Source of the DNA: Dawidia cretensis
GTDB lineage: Bacteria > Bacteroidota > Bacteroidia > Cytophagales > Cyclobacteriaceae
Direction: 5' to 3'
Assembly: GCF_018598175.1 (NCBI RefSeq)
Contig: NZ_JAHESE010000005.1
Location: 1 to 64,000 of the forward strand
DNA: 64,000 bases
A model generated the notes under the pieces. The model ran no database searches, had not been told where the DNA came from, and worked only from the letters and a program-made list of their open reading frames with translations. Shown here piece after piece: positions 44,651 through 53,061 of the stretch. How positions within the stretch are numbered: the stretch's first letter is position 1; each line of letters begins with the position of its first letter. Position numbers and translations under genes: made by a program.

Positions 44651-45010
44651 CTATTTCACGGCCTCGGCGTGCTGGTCGATGCAGGCATCGGCACAACGGT
44701 CGCATGCTTCGGCACACTGGCGGCAGTGGTCATTGTTATGTTTTTTACATTCTTCGGCGCACAGGCGGCAGGCCTCTATGCACACATTAAGAAAGTGATT
44801 CGCGTTTTCCGAATCGCGCAACAGCAGGCGGGCACCTAGTGTGCAAATGTCTGCACAGTCGCGGTCGGTTTCGATACACCGGGCCATCATGGCGGGGTCT
44901 TCTTCATACAAACAAGCGGCAGCGCAGGTTTCGCAGGCCGCTGCGCAGTCCAGCAGGATTTGTACCAGCTCGCTGTGCGCGTGTTCCATAGTCTTTTTCT
45001 GGTCTTTCAT
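44651..45010 (-). CDS. Four-helix-bundle copper storage protein (Csp3/DUF326 type)
   Basis: A 119-residue protein with 16 cysteines, mostly spaced CxxC or CxxxC along helices (CAAACETCAAAC, CADIC, CIEACRLCAEEC, CRQCAEACDRCADAC). This is the pattern of the Csp four-helix bundles that line their core with Cys to bind many Cu(I) ions. No signal peptide, so it is cytosolic like Csp3. It is 78 nt downstream of the AraC-type regulator on the same strand and ends at a terminator. Regulation by that neighbour or by copper is inferred. Confidence 0.87.
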   Translation of the reverse strand: MKDQKKTMEHAHSELVQILLDCAAACETCAAACLYEEDPAMMARCIETDRDCADICTLGARLLLRDSENANHFLNVCIEACRLCAEECKKHNNDHCRQCAEACDRCADACIDQHAEAVK

Positions 45011-45088
45011 AACAGCATGAGATTTTAGTTCACCAAGGGATATCGCTCGGGTGCCGAAAAAACCATACCCGCTCAGGGAACTGTGCTG

Positions 45089-46222
45089 TTATTGACCTCG
45101 GTATTCGGAAGGTGTGCGCTGGGTGAGCTTTTTAAAGGCGATATTAAATGCCGATTTGGAGTTATACCCTACCTGCAAACCGATCTCTTCTACTTTGATG
45201 TGGGGCATGTCTTTGAGCAAGCGCCGGGCCTCTTCAATGCGATACTCTGCCGTGAGCTCGGAAAAACTCTTGCCGAGCCCTTCGTTGATCGCTTGTGACA
45301 CCGCGTGCACCGAGGCATGCAACGCCTGGGCCAATCCCGGCAGGGAGAAGTTGCTGTTGAGAAAGGGTTTCTCTTCCGCCATCAGGCGCGTTAGTTTTTC
45401 GAGCAGCTCTCTTTGTGCGGCGGGTGTGACGCTCGAGTTTTTATACCGCGGCGCCTCGGCCAGGCCGACCTGGCTGAAAAAGCCAGACTGCCGGATGATG
45501 TTGAAGCTTGTAAAGTAGACCGTCAACGAGAGGAATGCTGCCAACAGATGATCGCCGGTGTCGGCACGATAGATCAATTTTACCAGTAGGATGATGCCGA
45601 AGACCAGGGCCAGGTGCAGGATGCCCGCCCGCACTTTACGCAGCACGGGATTTTGGGTGTGTAGTAACGACTCCCGTTTTTGGCGAAAGGCTTTTACGAC
45701 TTCGACAACGACCAGGATACCGTATAGAAAGAGGCTGATGAGGAGTGTGGCGGAATGATTGTCGGTTACCCAAAACGGGCGTGGGTCGAAAGCGTGGTGC
45801 ATTTCGCGGTACGGCAAGCCGGGGTGGTAGGAAAAAATATAAGCGTTATACTTTTCATTTTCGGGCTGTAGCAGAAAGGGCAATTGCAAAAGCAGGTATA
45901 CTACCGGAAATATGAAATGCAGGTAGGGGCGCTTGCCGGGGGTGCCATGAATGAGGCTTACCACCATGAGGTATAATGCGGGGCCAATGAGGAATGCGGG
46001 CGCTTCTGAAAAATCGACCAGGTGCAGCATGTGCTGGATGTAGCCGGTATACAGCAGCAGGATTTCCAGCAGGCACGCCGCCATTGTCAGTAATAAAATG
46101 CCATGGTACAGATTGGCGGGCATTTTCCGGTTTTCGCGTGTCAGGAAAAAGAAGGACAGGAACAGCGCCTGAACAATGCCCATCAGGATAAAGACGGCGA
46201 AGAGGTCAACGCGGTACGGCAT
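45089..46222 (-). CDS. AraC-family regulator with a membrane N-terminus
   Basis: A 377-residue protein. The first ~240 residues form seven membrane segments. The C-terminal ~100 residues are an AraC-type double helix-turn-helix (LPGLAQALHASVHAVSQAINEGLGKSFSELTAEYRIEEARRLL, then VGYNSKSAFNIAFKKLTQRTPSEYR). Such membrane-anchored AraC proteins are common in Bacteroidota and their signals are mostly unknown. It is 6 nt after acyP, so the two are co-transcribed, and 78 nt before the copper storage gene. Confidence 0.87.
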   Translation of the reverse strand: MPYRVDLFAVFILMGIVQALFLSFFFLTRENRKMPANLYHGILLLTMAACLLEILLLYTGYIQHMLHLVDFSEAPAFLIGPALYLMVVSLIHGTPGKRPYLHFIFPVVYLLLQLPFLLQPENEKYNAYIFSYHPGLPYREMHHAFDPRPFWVTDNHSATLLISLFLYGILVVVEVVKAFRQKRESLLHTQNPVLRKVRAGILHLALVFGIILLVKLIYRADTGDHLLAAFLSLTVYFTSFNIIRQSGFFSQVGLAEAPRYKNSSVTPAAQRELLEKLTRLMAEEKPFLNSNFSLPGLAQALHASVHAVSQAINEGLGKSFSELTAEYRIEEARRLLKDMPHIKVEEIGLQVGYNSKSAFNIAFKKLTQRTPSEYRGQ

Positions 46223-46228
46223 GCGCGT

Positions 46229-46504
46229 TTATTCGCGGTTGATCACAAAATGTTTGAATCCCTGCCACTCGCCGGGTAGCACCTGTACGCGGTCCACTTG
46301 CGCCAGGGGTGGCCCCTTGCGGCACCAGGTGAGGAACATGGTCAGGGTCATCTCGTCGCTTTCGGCTTCGATGTACACACTGCCGTCGGACTCGTTGCGG
46401 GCAAAGCCTTTTACGCCCAGGGTATCTGCCTGCTCTTTTGTGGCGGCCCTGAAAAACACACCCTGCACCCTGCCGGTTATTTTGATCGAAACATGCTTGA
46501 CCAT
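46229..46504 (-). CDS. acyP: Acylphosphatase
   Basis: A 91-residue protein of the usual acylphosphatase length. GRVQGVFFRAATKEQADTLGVKGFARN contains the catalytic Arg of the phosphate loop (VQGVFFR) and the Asn in ARNESDGSVYIEAE. It hydrolyses acyl phosphates in the cytosol; the physiological role is uncertain. It is first in the acyP-AraC unit. A short AGATTC-GTT-GAATCT hairpin lies in its leader, just before the start. Confidence 0.93.
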   Translation of the reverse strand: MVKHVSIKITGRVQGVFFRAATKEQADTLGVKGFARNESDGSVYIEAESDEMTLTMFLTWCRKGPPLAQVDRVQVLPGEWQGFKHFVINRE

Positions 46505-46615
46505 GACTTTTTTAGATTCAACGAATCTTAAATGTAATAAAATTTAAATTTCGGGTGTCCGGATTGCGGAAGTTGGATCGTCATAAGAGCATTTAAACCA
46601 AAAAACCAATAAACA

Positions 46616-46957
46616 ATGGAAAAGTACATGTTCGTATTCATGGGTGATGACGCCAGCCGCCTTTCACCCGCTGAACAGGAAGCCAGCATGCAAAAGTGGT
46701 TTGCCTGGGTGGACAAGCTCACCAAGGCAGGTCGTTACGTTTCTGGCGAAGCGCTGCTGCCGGGTGGAAAAACGATTGCTGGCGCAAAAAAAACGGTAAC
46801 CGATGGTCCGTTTGCCGAAGGCAAGGAGGTGGTCGGAGGCTTCTTTGTTGTCCACGCCAAGGATCTGAACGAAGCCACAGAGATGGCCAAAGACTTCCCC
46901 GACTTCGAGACCGGCGGTGTGGTGGAGATCCGCGTAGTGCAGAAATTTGATATGTAA
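46616..46957 (+). CDS. YCII-related (DGPF) domain protein
   Basis: A 113-residue cytosolic ferredoxin-like-fold protein. The motifs EKYMFVFMGDD at the start, GEALLPGGKTI and TDGPFAEGKEVVGGFFVV define the DGPF/YCII family. Enzymatic function is unproved; relatives of YciI have weak dehalogenase or dimerisation roles. It lies 24 nt before an ECF sigma factor gene of the DUF6596 type, the usual partner arrangement for this family. Confidence 0.9.
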   Translation: MEKYMFVFMGDDASRLSPAEQEASMQKWFAWVDKLTKAGRYVSGEALLPGGKTIAGAKKTVTDGPFAEGKEVVGGFFVVHAKDLNEATEMAKDFPDFETGGVVEIRVVQKFDM

Positions 46958-46981
46958 TTTCTGAAATCCATAAATTTATGG

Positions 46982-48241
46982 ATGCAGGAATCGGTGCATG
47001 AGAAGGTAGGCCATCTGTTTCGCCACGAGGCGGGGCGGATGGCGGCCGTGCTCACCCGGTTGCTGGGTGTACAGGCGTGGGAGGAGGCAGAAGACATCGT
47101 ACAGGATACCTTGCTGCAGGCGCTGGGCTCGTGGAAGCTCAAGGGTATCCCTGACAATCCCTCGGCGTGGCTGTATACCGTTGCCCGGCGCAAGGCTGTG
47201 GACAAGCTGCGGCAGCGCCGGATGCAGGAGCAGCACCACGCGGTGATCGGCCAGGCGCTTCACTCGGAGTATACCTTATCTCCCGCTGTACAGCAACTCT
47301 TTCTCGATCACGAGATCGAGGACAGTCAGCTTCGGATGATATTTGCGTGTTGTCATCCGTCCATCGCCTATGAAGCGCAACTTGCGCTGATCCTCAAAAC
47401 GCTATGCGGTCTTAGTGTGGGGGAGATCGCGCAAAGCTTTCGCACCAACGAAGAGACCATTGGCAAACGCCTATACCGCGCCCGGGAGAAGATCCGCGAG
47501 GAGAAGATTGCATTAGAAGTGCCGTTACCTGCGGCCCTGCCGGCGCGCCTGGATGCCGTGTTGCATGCTATCTATTTGCTTTTTAATGAAGGCTATCATT
47601 CGGCACACCCTGACAAGCTGATCCGTCACGAGCTTTGTGCGGAGGCTATTCGGCTGGCGCTGTTGCTACTCAAGAATCCGGTTACGGCTTTGCCCGTAGT
47701 ATATGCATTGTTGGCATTAATGTGTTTTCAGGCGTCGCGCGAGGAGGCGCGTACGGCGGAAGATGGCAGCATGGTGCTGTTAAAAAACCAGGACCGCAGC
47801 CGTTGGAACGGGGCATTGATAAAAAAGGCCGAACATTTTCTGGAGATATCGGCTACGGGTAATGAAATTTCCGCCTATCACGTAGAAGCGTCCATTGCGT
47901 CCTGCCATGCACGGGCAGCGACATTTGAAGCGATAGCCTGGAACCGGATTGTACAACTATATAATATTTTAGAGACGATCAAGCCGGGGCCAATCGTGGC
48001 GTTGAACCGCGCGATTGCTATTGGTTATGCTTCGACGCCGGCTGCTGGTGTCGAAGCGCTGAAAGCCATACCGCATATGCAGGATGATTATTTGTGCCTG
48101 TCTGCGCTTGGTGATTTTTATGCTGCTGACCAGGCATTCGTGGAGGCCCGATCGAGTTATGAGCGGGCCTTGACGCAGGTGCCGACAACTGCAGGGCGCA
48201 CGTTGCTGCAGCGCAAGCTGGCGGCATTACCCCTCGGCTAA
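46982..48241 (+). CDS. ECF sigma factor with long C-terminal extension (ECF42/DUF6596 type)
   Basis: A 419-residue sigma factor. Sigma-70 regions 2 and 4 occupy about residues 1-175 (QAWEEAEDIVQDTLLQALGSW and LSVGEIAQSFRTNEETIGKRLYRAREKI). A helical extension of ~240 residues follows (LPARLDAVLHAIYLLFNEGYH, then AVALNRAIAI-type sequence), the DUF6596 part. In the ECF42 group the extension, not an anti-sigma factor, is thought to control activity, and the partner is a DGPF protein as here. Its 3' end overlaps the convergent nadR by 15 bp. Confidence 0.92.
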   Translation: MQESVHEKVGHLFRHEAGRMAAVLTRLLGVQAWEEAEDIVQDTLLQALGSWKLKGIPDNPSAWLYTVARRKAVDKLRQRRMQEQHHAVIGQALHSEYTLSPAVQQLFLDHEIEDSQLRMIFACCHPSIAYEAQLALILKTLCGLSVGEIAQSFRTNEETIGKRLYRAREKIREEKIALEVPLPAALPARLDAVLHAIYLLFNEGYHSAHPDKLIRHELCAEAIRLALLLLKNPVTALPVVYALLALMCFQASREEARTAEDGSMVLLKNQDRSRWNGALIKKAEHFLEISATGNEISAYHVEASIASCHARAATFEAIAWNRIVQLYNILETIKPGPIVALNRAIAIGYASTPAAGVEALKAIPHMQDDYLCLSALGDFYAADQAFVEARSSYERALTQVPTTAGRTLLQRKLAALPLG

Positions 48242-49198
48242 CAGCCGTTCAATTTCTTGCCGGATGGTGGCTTGCCGCTCTGCATAAGTACCGCGAACGA
48301 GTATATACGGAATGTTACGCCGCTCCAAAGCCTGTCGGAAAACGGTAAACATTTGCTCACGTTGATGGCCCAGGTCGCGCAGGTCATCGGCTACCCAGGG
48401 GACGTCTATATCGAGCAGGAAGTATCGCTCGTACGATACCTGGCGCTCGAGATCGTATAGTATTTTCGGTACAAGGTCGAGGTAATGGTTGGAGTACAGC
48501 TGCGTCGTAATGATATCGGTGTCGCAAAACAGTAGCTTGTTGGCGGTTTTCAGCTTCTGTTCAATGCGTGCGTGTTGAGCATGTCCGATACGGATGATGT
48601 CGTCGACGGTGAAGTCATTGGAGGTGATGATCTCGCGCGCTACTTCAGGGACAAACTCCGTTTGGTAGTGCGCTGCCAGTCTTTGTGTGAGTGTCGACTT
48701 GCCGGTGCTTTCAGGCCCATAGATGCAGATTTTTTTGACGAAGTGCGGTCGTACGATGGGCGGGATATATTCCCAGTGACGAAAGGGATGTTGCCGGATG
48801 GCCGTAGCCGATACAGGGATCTGTGTTCGGGGTGGATCATACGGTATATAGGCTGCGCCCAGGTTCATTGCAAATGGCTCGCCATATTCTTCGGAGCTAA
48901 AGACGATGTCAATAGGAGGATACGTTTTTCGGATGAATGTACTCCATATTTTCGTGCGCTGCGGTAAGGGTAATGATTCATCGTCGAAGTCATCGGCTAC
49001 CATTTCGGGTTTGATCATAGGGTCATCCTGGCAGAGCGCTTGCAGCCATCCGAAGCGCAATGTGGGAGGGATGGGATCGTTTGGTGTGTAGCTCATGGAT
49101 ACGATCAGCTCGTCGCATCGCTCTGCGGCAAAGCGGATCAGGGCGAGGTGGCCCATGTGGACGGGCATAAACTTGCCTATTACCAGGCCACGCTTCAT
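48227..49198 (-). CDS. nadR: NadR-like NMN adenylyltransferase / nicotinamide riboside kinase
   Basis: A 323-residue bifunctional enzyme. The N-terminal nucleotidyltransferase has GKFMPVHMGHLALIRFA (the HxGH-type motif) and ISATAIR-like VSATAIRQHP. The C-terminal kinase has Walker A YGPESTGKSTLTQRLA near residue 160. Unlike enterobacterial NadR there is no N-terminal helix-turn-helix, so no repressor role. It would phosphorylate nicotinamide riboside and adenylate NMN to NAD. It overlaps pnuC by 4 nt, an operon for uptake and use of the riboside. Confidence 0.93.
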   Translation of the reverse strand: MKRGLVIGKFMPVHMGHLALIRFAAERCDELIVSMSYTPNDPIPPTLRFGWLQALCQDDPMIKPEMVADDFDDESLPLPQRTKIWSTFIRKTYPPIDIVFSSEEYGEPFAMNLGAAYIPYDPPRTQIPVSATAIRQHPFRHWEYIPPIVRPHFVKKICIYGPESTGKSTLTQRLAAHYQTEFVPEVAREIITSNDFTVDDIIRIGHAQHARIEQKLKTANKLLFCDTDIITTQLYSNHYLDLVPKILYDLERQVSYERYFLLDIDVPWVADDLRDLGHQREQMFTVFRQALERRNIPYILVRGTYAERQATIRQEIERLLAEG

Positions 49199-49860
49199 GC
49201 TGCTTCGCGATTATAGCGGCGGTATTCTTTGATCCAGTGCCAGAGGCCGAAGGCTGCGATAATGGTGAAACCCAGGTACAACACACTGTACAGCATGACG
49301 CCCTTGATGAAGTATAGATAGGTTGCCACAACATCTACGATGATCCAGATGATCCAGCACTCGATCTTTTTGCGAATCATGAAGAAGGTGGTGATGACAC
49401 TCATGACGAGGATAAAGGAATCGGCATAGGGAAATGCGCTGGGGAGCGCAAACACCAGCGGGAACCATTCATGCAGGCGGGCGGCCAGGGCGCCCAGCGC
49501 GGCCGTGCCGGCGATAGTGCCCATGCAGACAAGTGCGAACTTTTGCCACCCCATGTAGCTAACCTTCAGTTCTTGTTTCTGGTCTTCCTCTCCCGGTTTG
49601 GGATGTGTCCACTGCCACCAGCCAAGAACGTTGGTGACAAAGAAGAATACTTGCAGAAACATGTCGGGGTAAAGCTGGATTTGGTAATACAAAAAAAACG
49701 ACAATACAACGTTAACGATACCGATGGGCCAGCTCAGGACCTCGGCCCTTGCCGATAGCCATACCGCTACTGCGCCGAACACGGCGCCGAAAAATTCGAG
49801 GTAGCTCATTTTGTACCCCAGGAACTCAAAAAAGATGTTATCGATGCTGAAGAGAGACAT
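49195..49860 (-). CDS. pnuC: PnuC-type nicotinamide riboside transporter
   Basis: A 221-residue membrane protein with about seven segments. SYLEFFGAVFGAVAVWLSARAEVLSWPIGIVNV and MFLQVFFFVTNVLGWWQW match PnuC, a facilitator for nicotinamide riboside (the WPxGxxN and WxxW motifs face the substrate). Some PnuC relatives carry thiamine, but the nadR partner and the lack of a TPP riboswitch upstream favour nicotinamide riboside. The kinase in NadR would trap the substrate inside the cell. Confidence 0.92.
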   Translation of the reverse strand: MSLFSIDNIFFEFLGYKMSYLEFFGAVFGAVAVWLSARAEVLSWPIGIVNVVLSFFLYYQIQLYPDMFLQVFFFVTNVLGWWQWTHPKPGEEDQKQELKVSYMGWQKFALVCMGTIAGTAALGALAARLHEWFPLVFALPSAFPYADSFILVMSVITTFFMIRKKIECWIIWIIVDVVATYLYFIKGVMLYSVLYLGFTIIAAFGLWHWIKEYRRYNREAA

Positions 49861-49974
49861 ACGGACGTGTCGGAAAAAGCGTATTTTTGGAGGCTCAATA
49901 TAGTGCGATATGCAAATACTTTTGCGATTGGCCGCATAATAGTCGAAACAAGCGTTTGCAGCTTATTTAGAAAT

Positions 49975-50745
49975 ATGAAATACCTGAGTTTTTTGTTGGT
50001 AGCTGTCTTTTCAGTGTATCAGACCGTAGGGCAGGATGAGAAAAAATCTCCCAAAATGGAATTGTTAAATGATCGTGGCGAGTGGTCGGAGGGTAGCATA
50101 CTGCTGGCCGATAATACGGAACTCAATGGCATGATAAAATACAACGACCGCGAGGGAATACTGTCTTACAACAATGGTGATAACACGCGGGCGTTCGGTC
50201 CCCGGAGTGTGATGGGATTTGAATTTTTTGATGAAGTGCAGCAGCGTCAGCGCGTGTTCTACACACTTGACTACGAATCTCCGAAGGATAATGTTCGGAA
50301 ACCACAATTTTTTGAGATGCTGCGTGAGTATAAAAAGTTTGCTGTCTTGGTAAAATGCGACCCGATACAAACAGAGCGGCGGTCACCGGTAATGGCGAGA
50401 CCGTTTGACCCTCTTAATGCGGTCAATCCTGGGCCTGCTTCCACTGCCAACTCAAAATATACAGTAGTGTCTCAATTGGAAACGGTATACCTCATGGGGA
50501 CAGATGGCGAAATCGAAGCTTACTTTAAGAATAAGCTCGAGCAAAATGGAATGCGCTCAATCTTTACCGGAGAGGACGATCGCATAAGAAGTAAGGTCAT
50601 TGACGGCGATTTATTGGAGAAGTATACCGGGGCGGAATTGTATGCAAAGATGGCGTCCTATGCAAAGGAAAATGATTTGGAGTTTAGAACGCAAGACGAC
50701 CTCTTAAAAATTCTCGACTACCACAAAGAGCAGTTGAAAAAGTAG
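49975..50745 (+). CDS. Secreted protein, paralogue A (unknown function)
   Basis: A 256-residue protein with a signal peptide (MKYLSFLLVAVFSVYQTVGQ). I do not recognise the family. It is clearly a paralogue of the next gene: both have EGSILLxDxTExxGxxxYxD, an LSxxxGDxxRxF segment, FFExLxExxxFAxLxK and a C-terminal YAxENxLxFxxxxDLLKIxDY. The N-terminal half looks beta-rich, the end helical. The ATG at 49975 gives the signal peptide; an upstream in-frame ATG does not. Confidence 0.65.
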   Translation: MKYLSFLLVAVFSVYQTVGQDEKKSPKMELLNDRGEWSEGSILLADNTELNGMIKYNDREGILSYNNGDNTRAFGPRSVMGFEFFDEVQQRQRVFYTLDYESPKDNVRKPQFFEMLREYKKFAVLVKCDPIQTERRSPVMARPFDPLNAVNPGPASTANSKYTVVSQLETVYLMGTDGEIEAYFKNKLEQNGMRSIFTGEDDRIRSKVIDGDLLEKYTGAELYAKMASYAKENDLEFRTQDDLLKILDYHKEQLKK

Positions 50746-50819
50746 GTTGCAAAACTTTCATCGTTGGCGCTTTCTAACGCTGGGAAATCATTATTTTAGA
50801 GTAATAATGATAGCGCTAT

Positions 50820-51620
50820 ATGAAAAAACTTGTATGGTTGGTAGTCTGTGTCATATTATGGTCCCCGCTGTTCAGTCAGAAAACCGCACTGTTCGGTCAG
50901 AAAAAGAAGGAAGAGGCGGCGGTATCGCTGGACGATGGTCTTCCGTGGGCAGAAGGAAGCATCTTGTTGACCGATGAAACGGAAATGAGGGGACAGGTTC
51001 GATACGATGATCGGACGGGTACGCTGTCATTTCACGATGGCGATGATGCGAGAATATTTAATGAGCGAAGGGTTATTGCGTTTGATTTCCTCGATCAAAA
51101 ACTAAATAAGAAACGTCAGTTTGTAACGCTTCCATTCGAAGATCCGACAACGCACACCTCACAGCTTTATTTCTTCGAGATATTAAAGGAACTCAGGCAA
51201 TTTGCAATTCTAACCAAGTCGGACCAATTGGCGGTGGTAACCAAGGAGTATGCTACGCCATCATCCTCCGGTTTCGATCCCTCGGGTATGCCTCTTCCGT
51301 CGCAAGGTCCAAGTATTGTCGTGACAAAAACAACAGCGGCCCGGCTAGAGTCCATTTATCTCATGGATAAAGACGGCGTGATCCGTCGGCTCTTCAAAAC
51401 ATCCATTGAGTACGATCCCGATGCGCTAACACAAGAAGATAGTGAAAACGAAAAAGGAAAGGCTTTGCGTAAAGATTACCTGCTGGAGTGCATTGGCAAG
51501 AATCGGTATACGCTGCTGGAACAATATGCCCGCGAAAACAAACTATCTTTTAAAAGAAAAGAGGACTTACTGAAGATAATCGACTACTATGTTTTACGGC
51601 TGGAGCCTAGTGAAGGCTAA
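50820..51620 (+). CDS. Secreted protein, paralogue B (unknown function)
   Basis: A 266-residue protein with a signal peptide (MKKLVWLVVCVILWSPLFSQ) and the same architecture as its upstream neighbour; by eye about one third of the residues are the same. The middle loop is different (a Pro/Ser-rich stretch near 140-165). The gap of 74 nt between the two and their shared strand suggest a tandem duplication that has diverged. Its 3' end overlaps the convergent aldehyde dehydrogenase gene by 4 bp. Confidence 0.65.
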   Translation: MKKLVWLVVCVILWSPLFSQKTALFGQKKKEEAAVSLDDGLPWAEGSILLTDETEMRGQVRYDDRTGTLSFHDGDDARIFNERRVIAFDFLDQKLNKKRQFVTLPFEDPTTHTSQLYFFEILKELRQFAILTKSDQLAVVTKEYATPSSSGFDPSGMPLPSQGPSIVVTKTTAARLESIYLMDKDGVIRRLFKTSIEYDPDALTQEDSENEKGKALRKDYLLECIGKNRYTLLEQYARENKLSFKRKEDLLKIIDYYVLRLEPSEG

Positions 51621-53059
51621 AGCCGTATACAGATATTCTTCGTATCGGTAAAAAACTTCAGTGCCTCCCAACCTCCTTCACGTCCTACACCCGACTGCTT
51701 CATGCCGCCGAATGGCGTGCGCAGGTCGCGGTAGAGCCAGCAGTTCACCCAGATGATACCGCTCTTGACTTGTGCCGATACGCGATGAGCTTTTTTCAGG
51801 TTCTCAGTCCAGATCGTCGCCGATAAACCATAGTCTGTAGCGTTTGCGGCTTTAATCGCTTCTTCTTCGGTGTCAAACGGCATGACGGTCACCACGGGGC
51901 CGAAGATCTCCTCCTGGTTCGTGCGGCATTGTTGCGGCAGACCAGTAATAACCGTGGGCCCGAGGAAATAGCCACTCGCGCATTCACCCTCCAGCTGTAT
52001 GCGTGTACCCCCGGTTACGATCATTCCGCCTTCCTTCTTTGCGAGCTCGATGTACGACAATACTTTTTGCAGGTGCGCTTCGGATACCAAGGCCCCCAGG
52101 TGGGTACCATCTTTTAGCGGGTTGCCTACTACCAGTCGGTTGGTTTGCTCGACAAAGGCTTCCAGGAATCTGTCATATATACTCCGTTCGACGAAGATGC
52201 GCGAGCCGCACAAACAAATCTCTCCCTGGTTCGAGAACGACGATCGTATGGACGTGCTTACAGCCTGCTCGAAGTCGGCGTCGGCGAAGATGATATTCGG
52301 GTTCTTGCCGCCCAGCTCTAATGAGAGCTTTTTGAATTGGGGTGCAGCGGTGGCGGCAATCTTCTTGCCCGTGGCTGTGCCGCCGGTAAAAGATATAGCG
52401 ACGATGTCGGCATGTTCAATAATGGCCTGTCCGGCTTTGGCGCCGAGGCCGTGGACGATATTTAGTACACCTTCGGGCAGGCCGGCTTCTATGCACAATT
52501 GGGCGAGAAGGTATGCGGTCATGGGCGTAAGCTCGGATGGCTTGGCCACGACCGTGCAGCCCGCGGCCAGGGCGGGCGCAATCTTCCACGTGAAGAGGTA
52601 TAGCGGCAGGTTCCATGGCGAAATACAGGCGACTACGCCGATAGGCGTGCGTGCGGTATAATTCACGGCTTCCTCGCCGGTGAGATGCGCCTCGGTCGAT
52701 GTATGCATCGCGGCAGTAGCAAAGAACCGGATGTTGGCGGAGGCACGTGGAATGTCGAGCGTACGCGCCAGCTGTACAGGCTTGCCGTTGTCGACGCTTT
52801 CGGCAAGCGCCAGTTTGTCGAGGTCGCGGTCGATCAGGTCGGCGATACGCAGGAGGATGGCCAATCGTTGTTCTACTGGCATACCCGACCACGCCGGGAA
52901 TGCTTTCTTGGCAGAGCCGGCAGCCTGCTTGACATCGCCCAGGTCGGAGTCGGGCACAAGACTGTATACTTCGCCGCGGGCGGGGTTTACGTTGTTGAGG
53001 TATTGATACGACCGGGGCTCGCAGAGCACACCGTTTATATAGTTCAGAATTTTCTCCAT
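51617..53059 (-). CDS. Aldehyde dehydrogenase, 2-aminomuconate semialdehyde dehydrogenase-like
   Basis: A 480-residue NAD(P)-dependent ALDH. The catalytic Cys is residue 282 in NQGEICLCGSR and the general base is Glu 248 in LELGGKNPN; SFTGGTATGK binds the cofactor. The C-terminal GIIWVNCWLYRDLRTPFGGMKQSGVGREGG is of the ALDH8A1/AmnC subgroup, which oxidises 2-aminomuconate or 2-hydroxymuconate semialdehyde. Location beside 3-hydroxyanthranilate dioxygenase supports a role in kynurenine breakdown. It follows the SDR gene by 2 nt, in one unit. Confidence 0.85.
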   Translation of the reverse strand: MEKILNYINGVLCEPRSYQYLNNVNPARGEVYSLVPDSDLGDVKQAAGSAKKAFPAWSGMPVEQRLAILLRIADLIDRDLDKLALAESVDNGKPVQLARTLDIPRASANIRFFATAAMHTSTEAHLTGEEAVNYTARTPIGVVACISPWNLPLYLFTWKIAPALAAGCTVVAKPSELTPMTAYLLAQLCIEAGLPEGVLNIVHGLGAKAGQAIIEHADIVAISFTGGTATGKKIAATAAPQFKKLSLELGGKNPNIIFADADFEQAVSTSIRSSFSNQGEICLCGSRIFVERSIYDRFLEAFVEQTNRLVVGNPLKDGTHLGALVSEAHLQKVLSYIELAKKEGGMIVTGGTRIQLEGECASGYFLGPTVITGLPQQCRTNQEEIFGPVVTVMPFDTEEEAIKAANATDYGLSATIWTENLKKAHRVSAQVKSGIIWVNCWLYRDLRTPFGGMKQSGVGREGGWEALKFFTDTKNICIRL

Positions 53060-53061
53060 GG

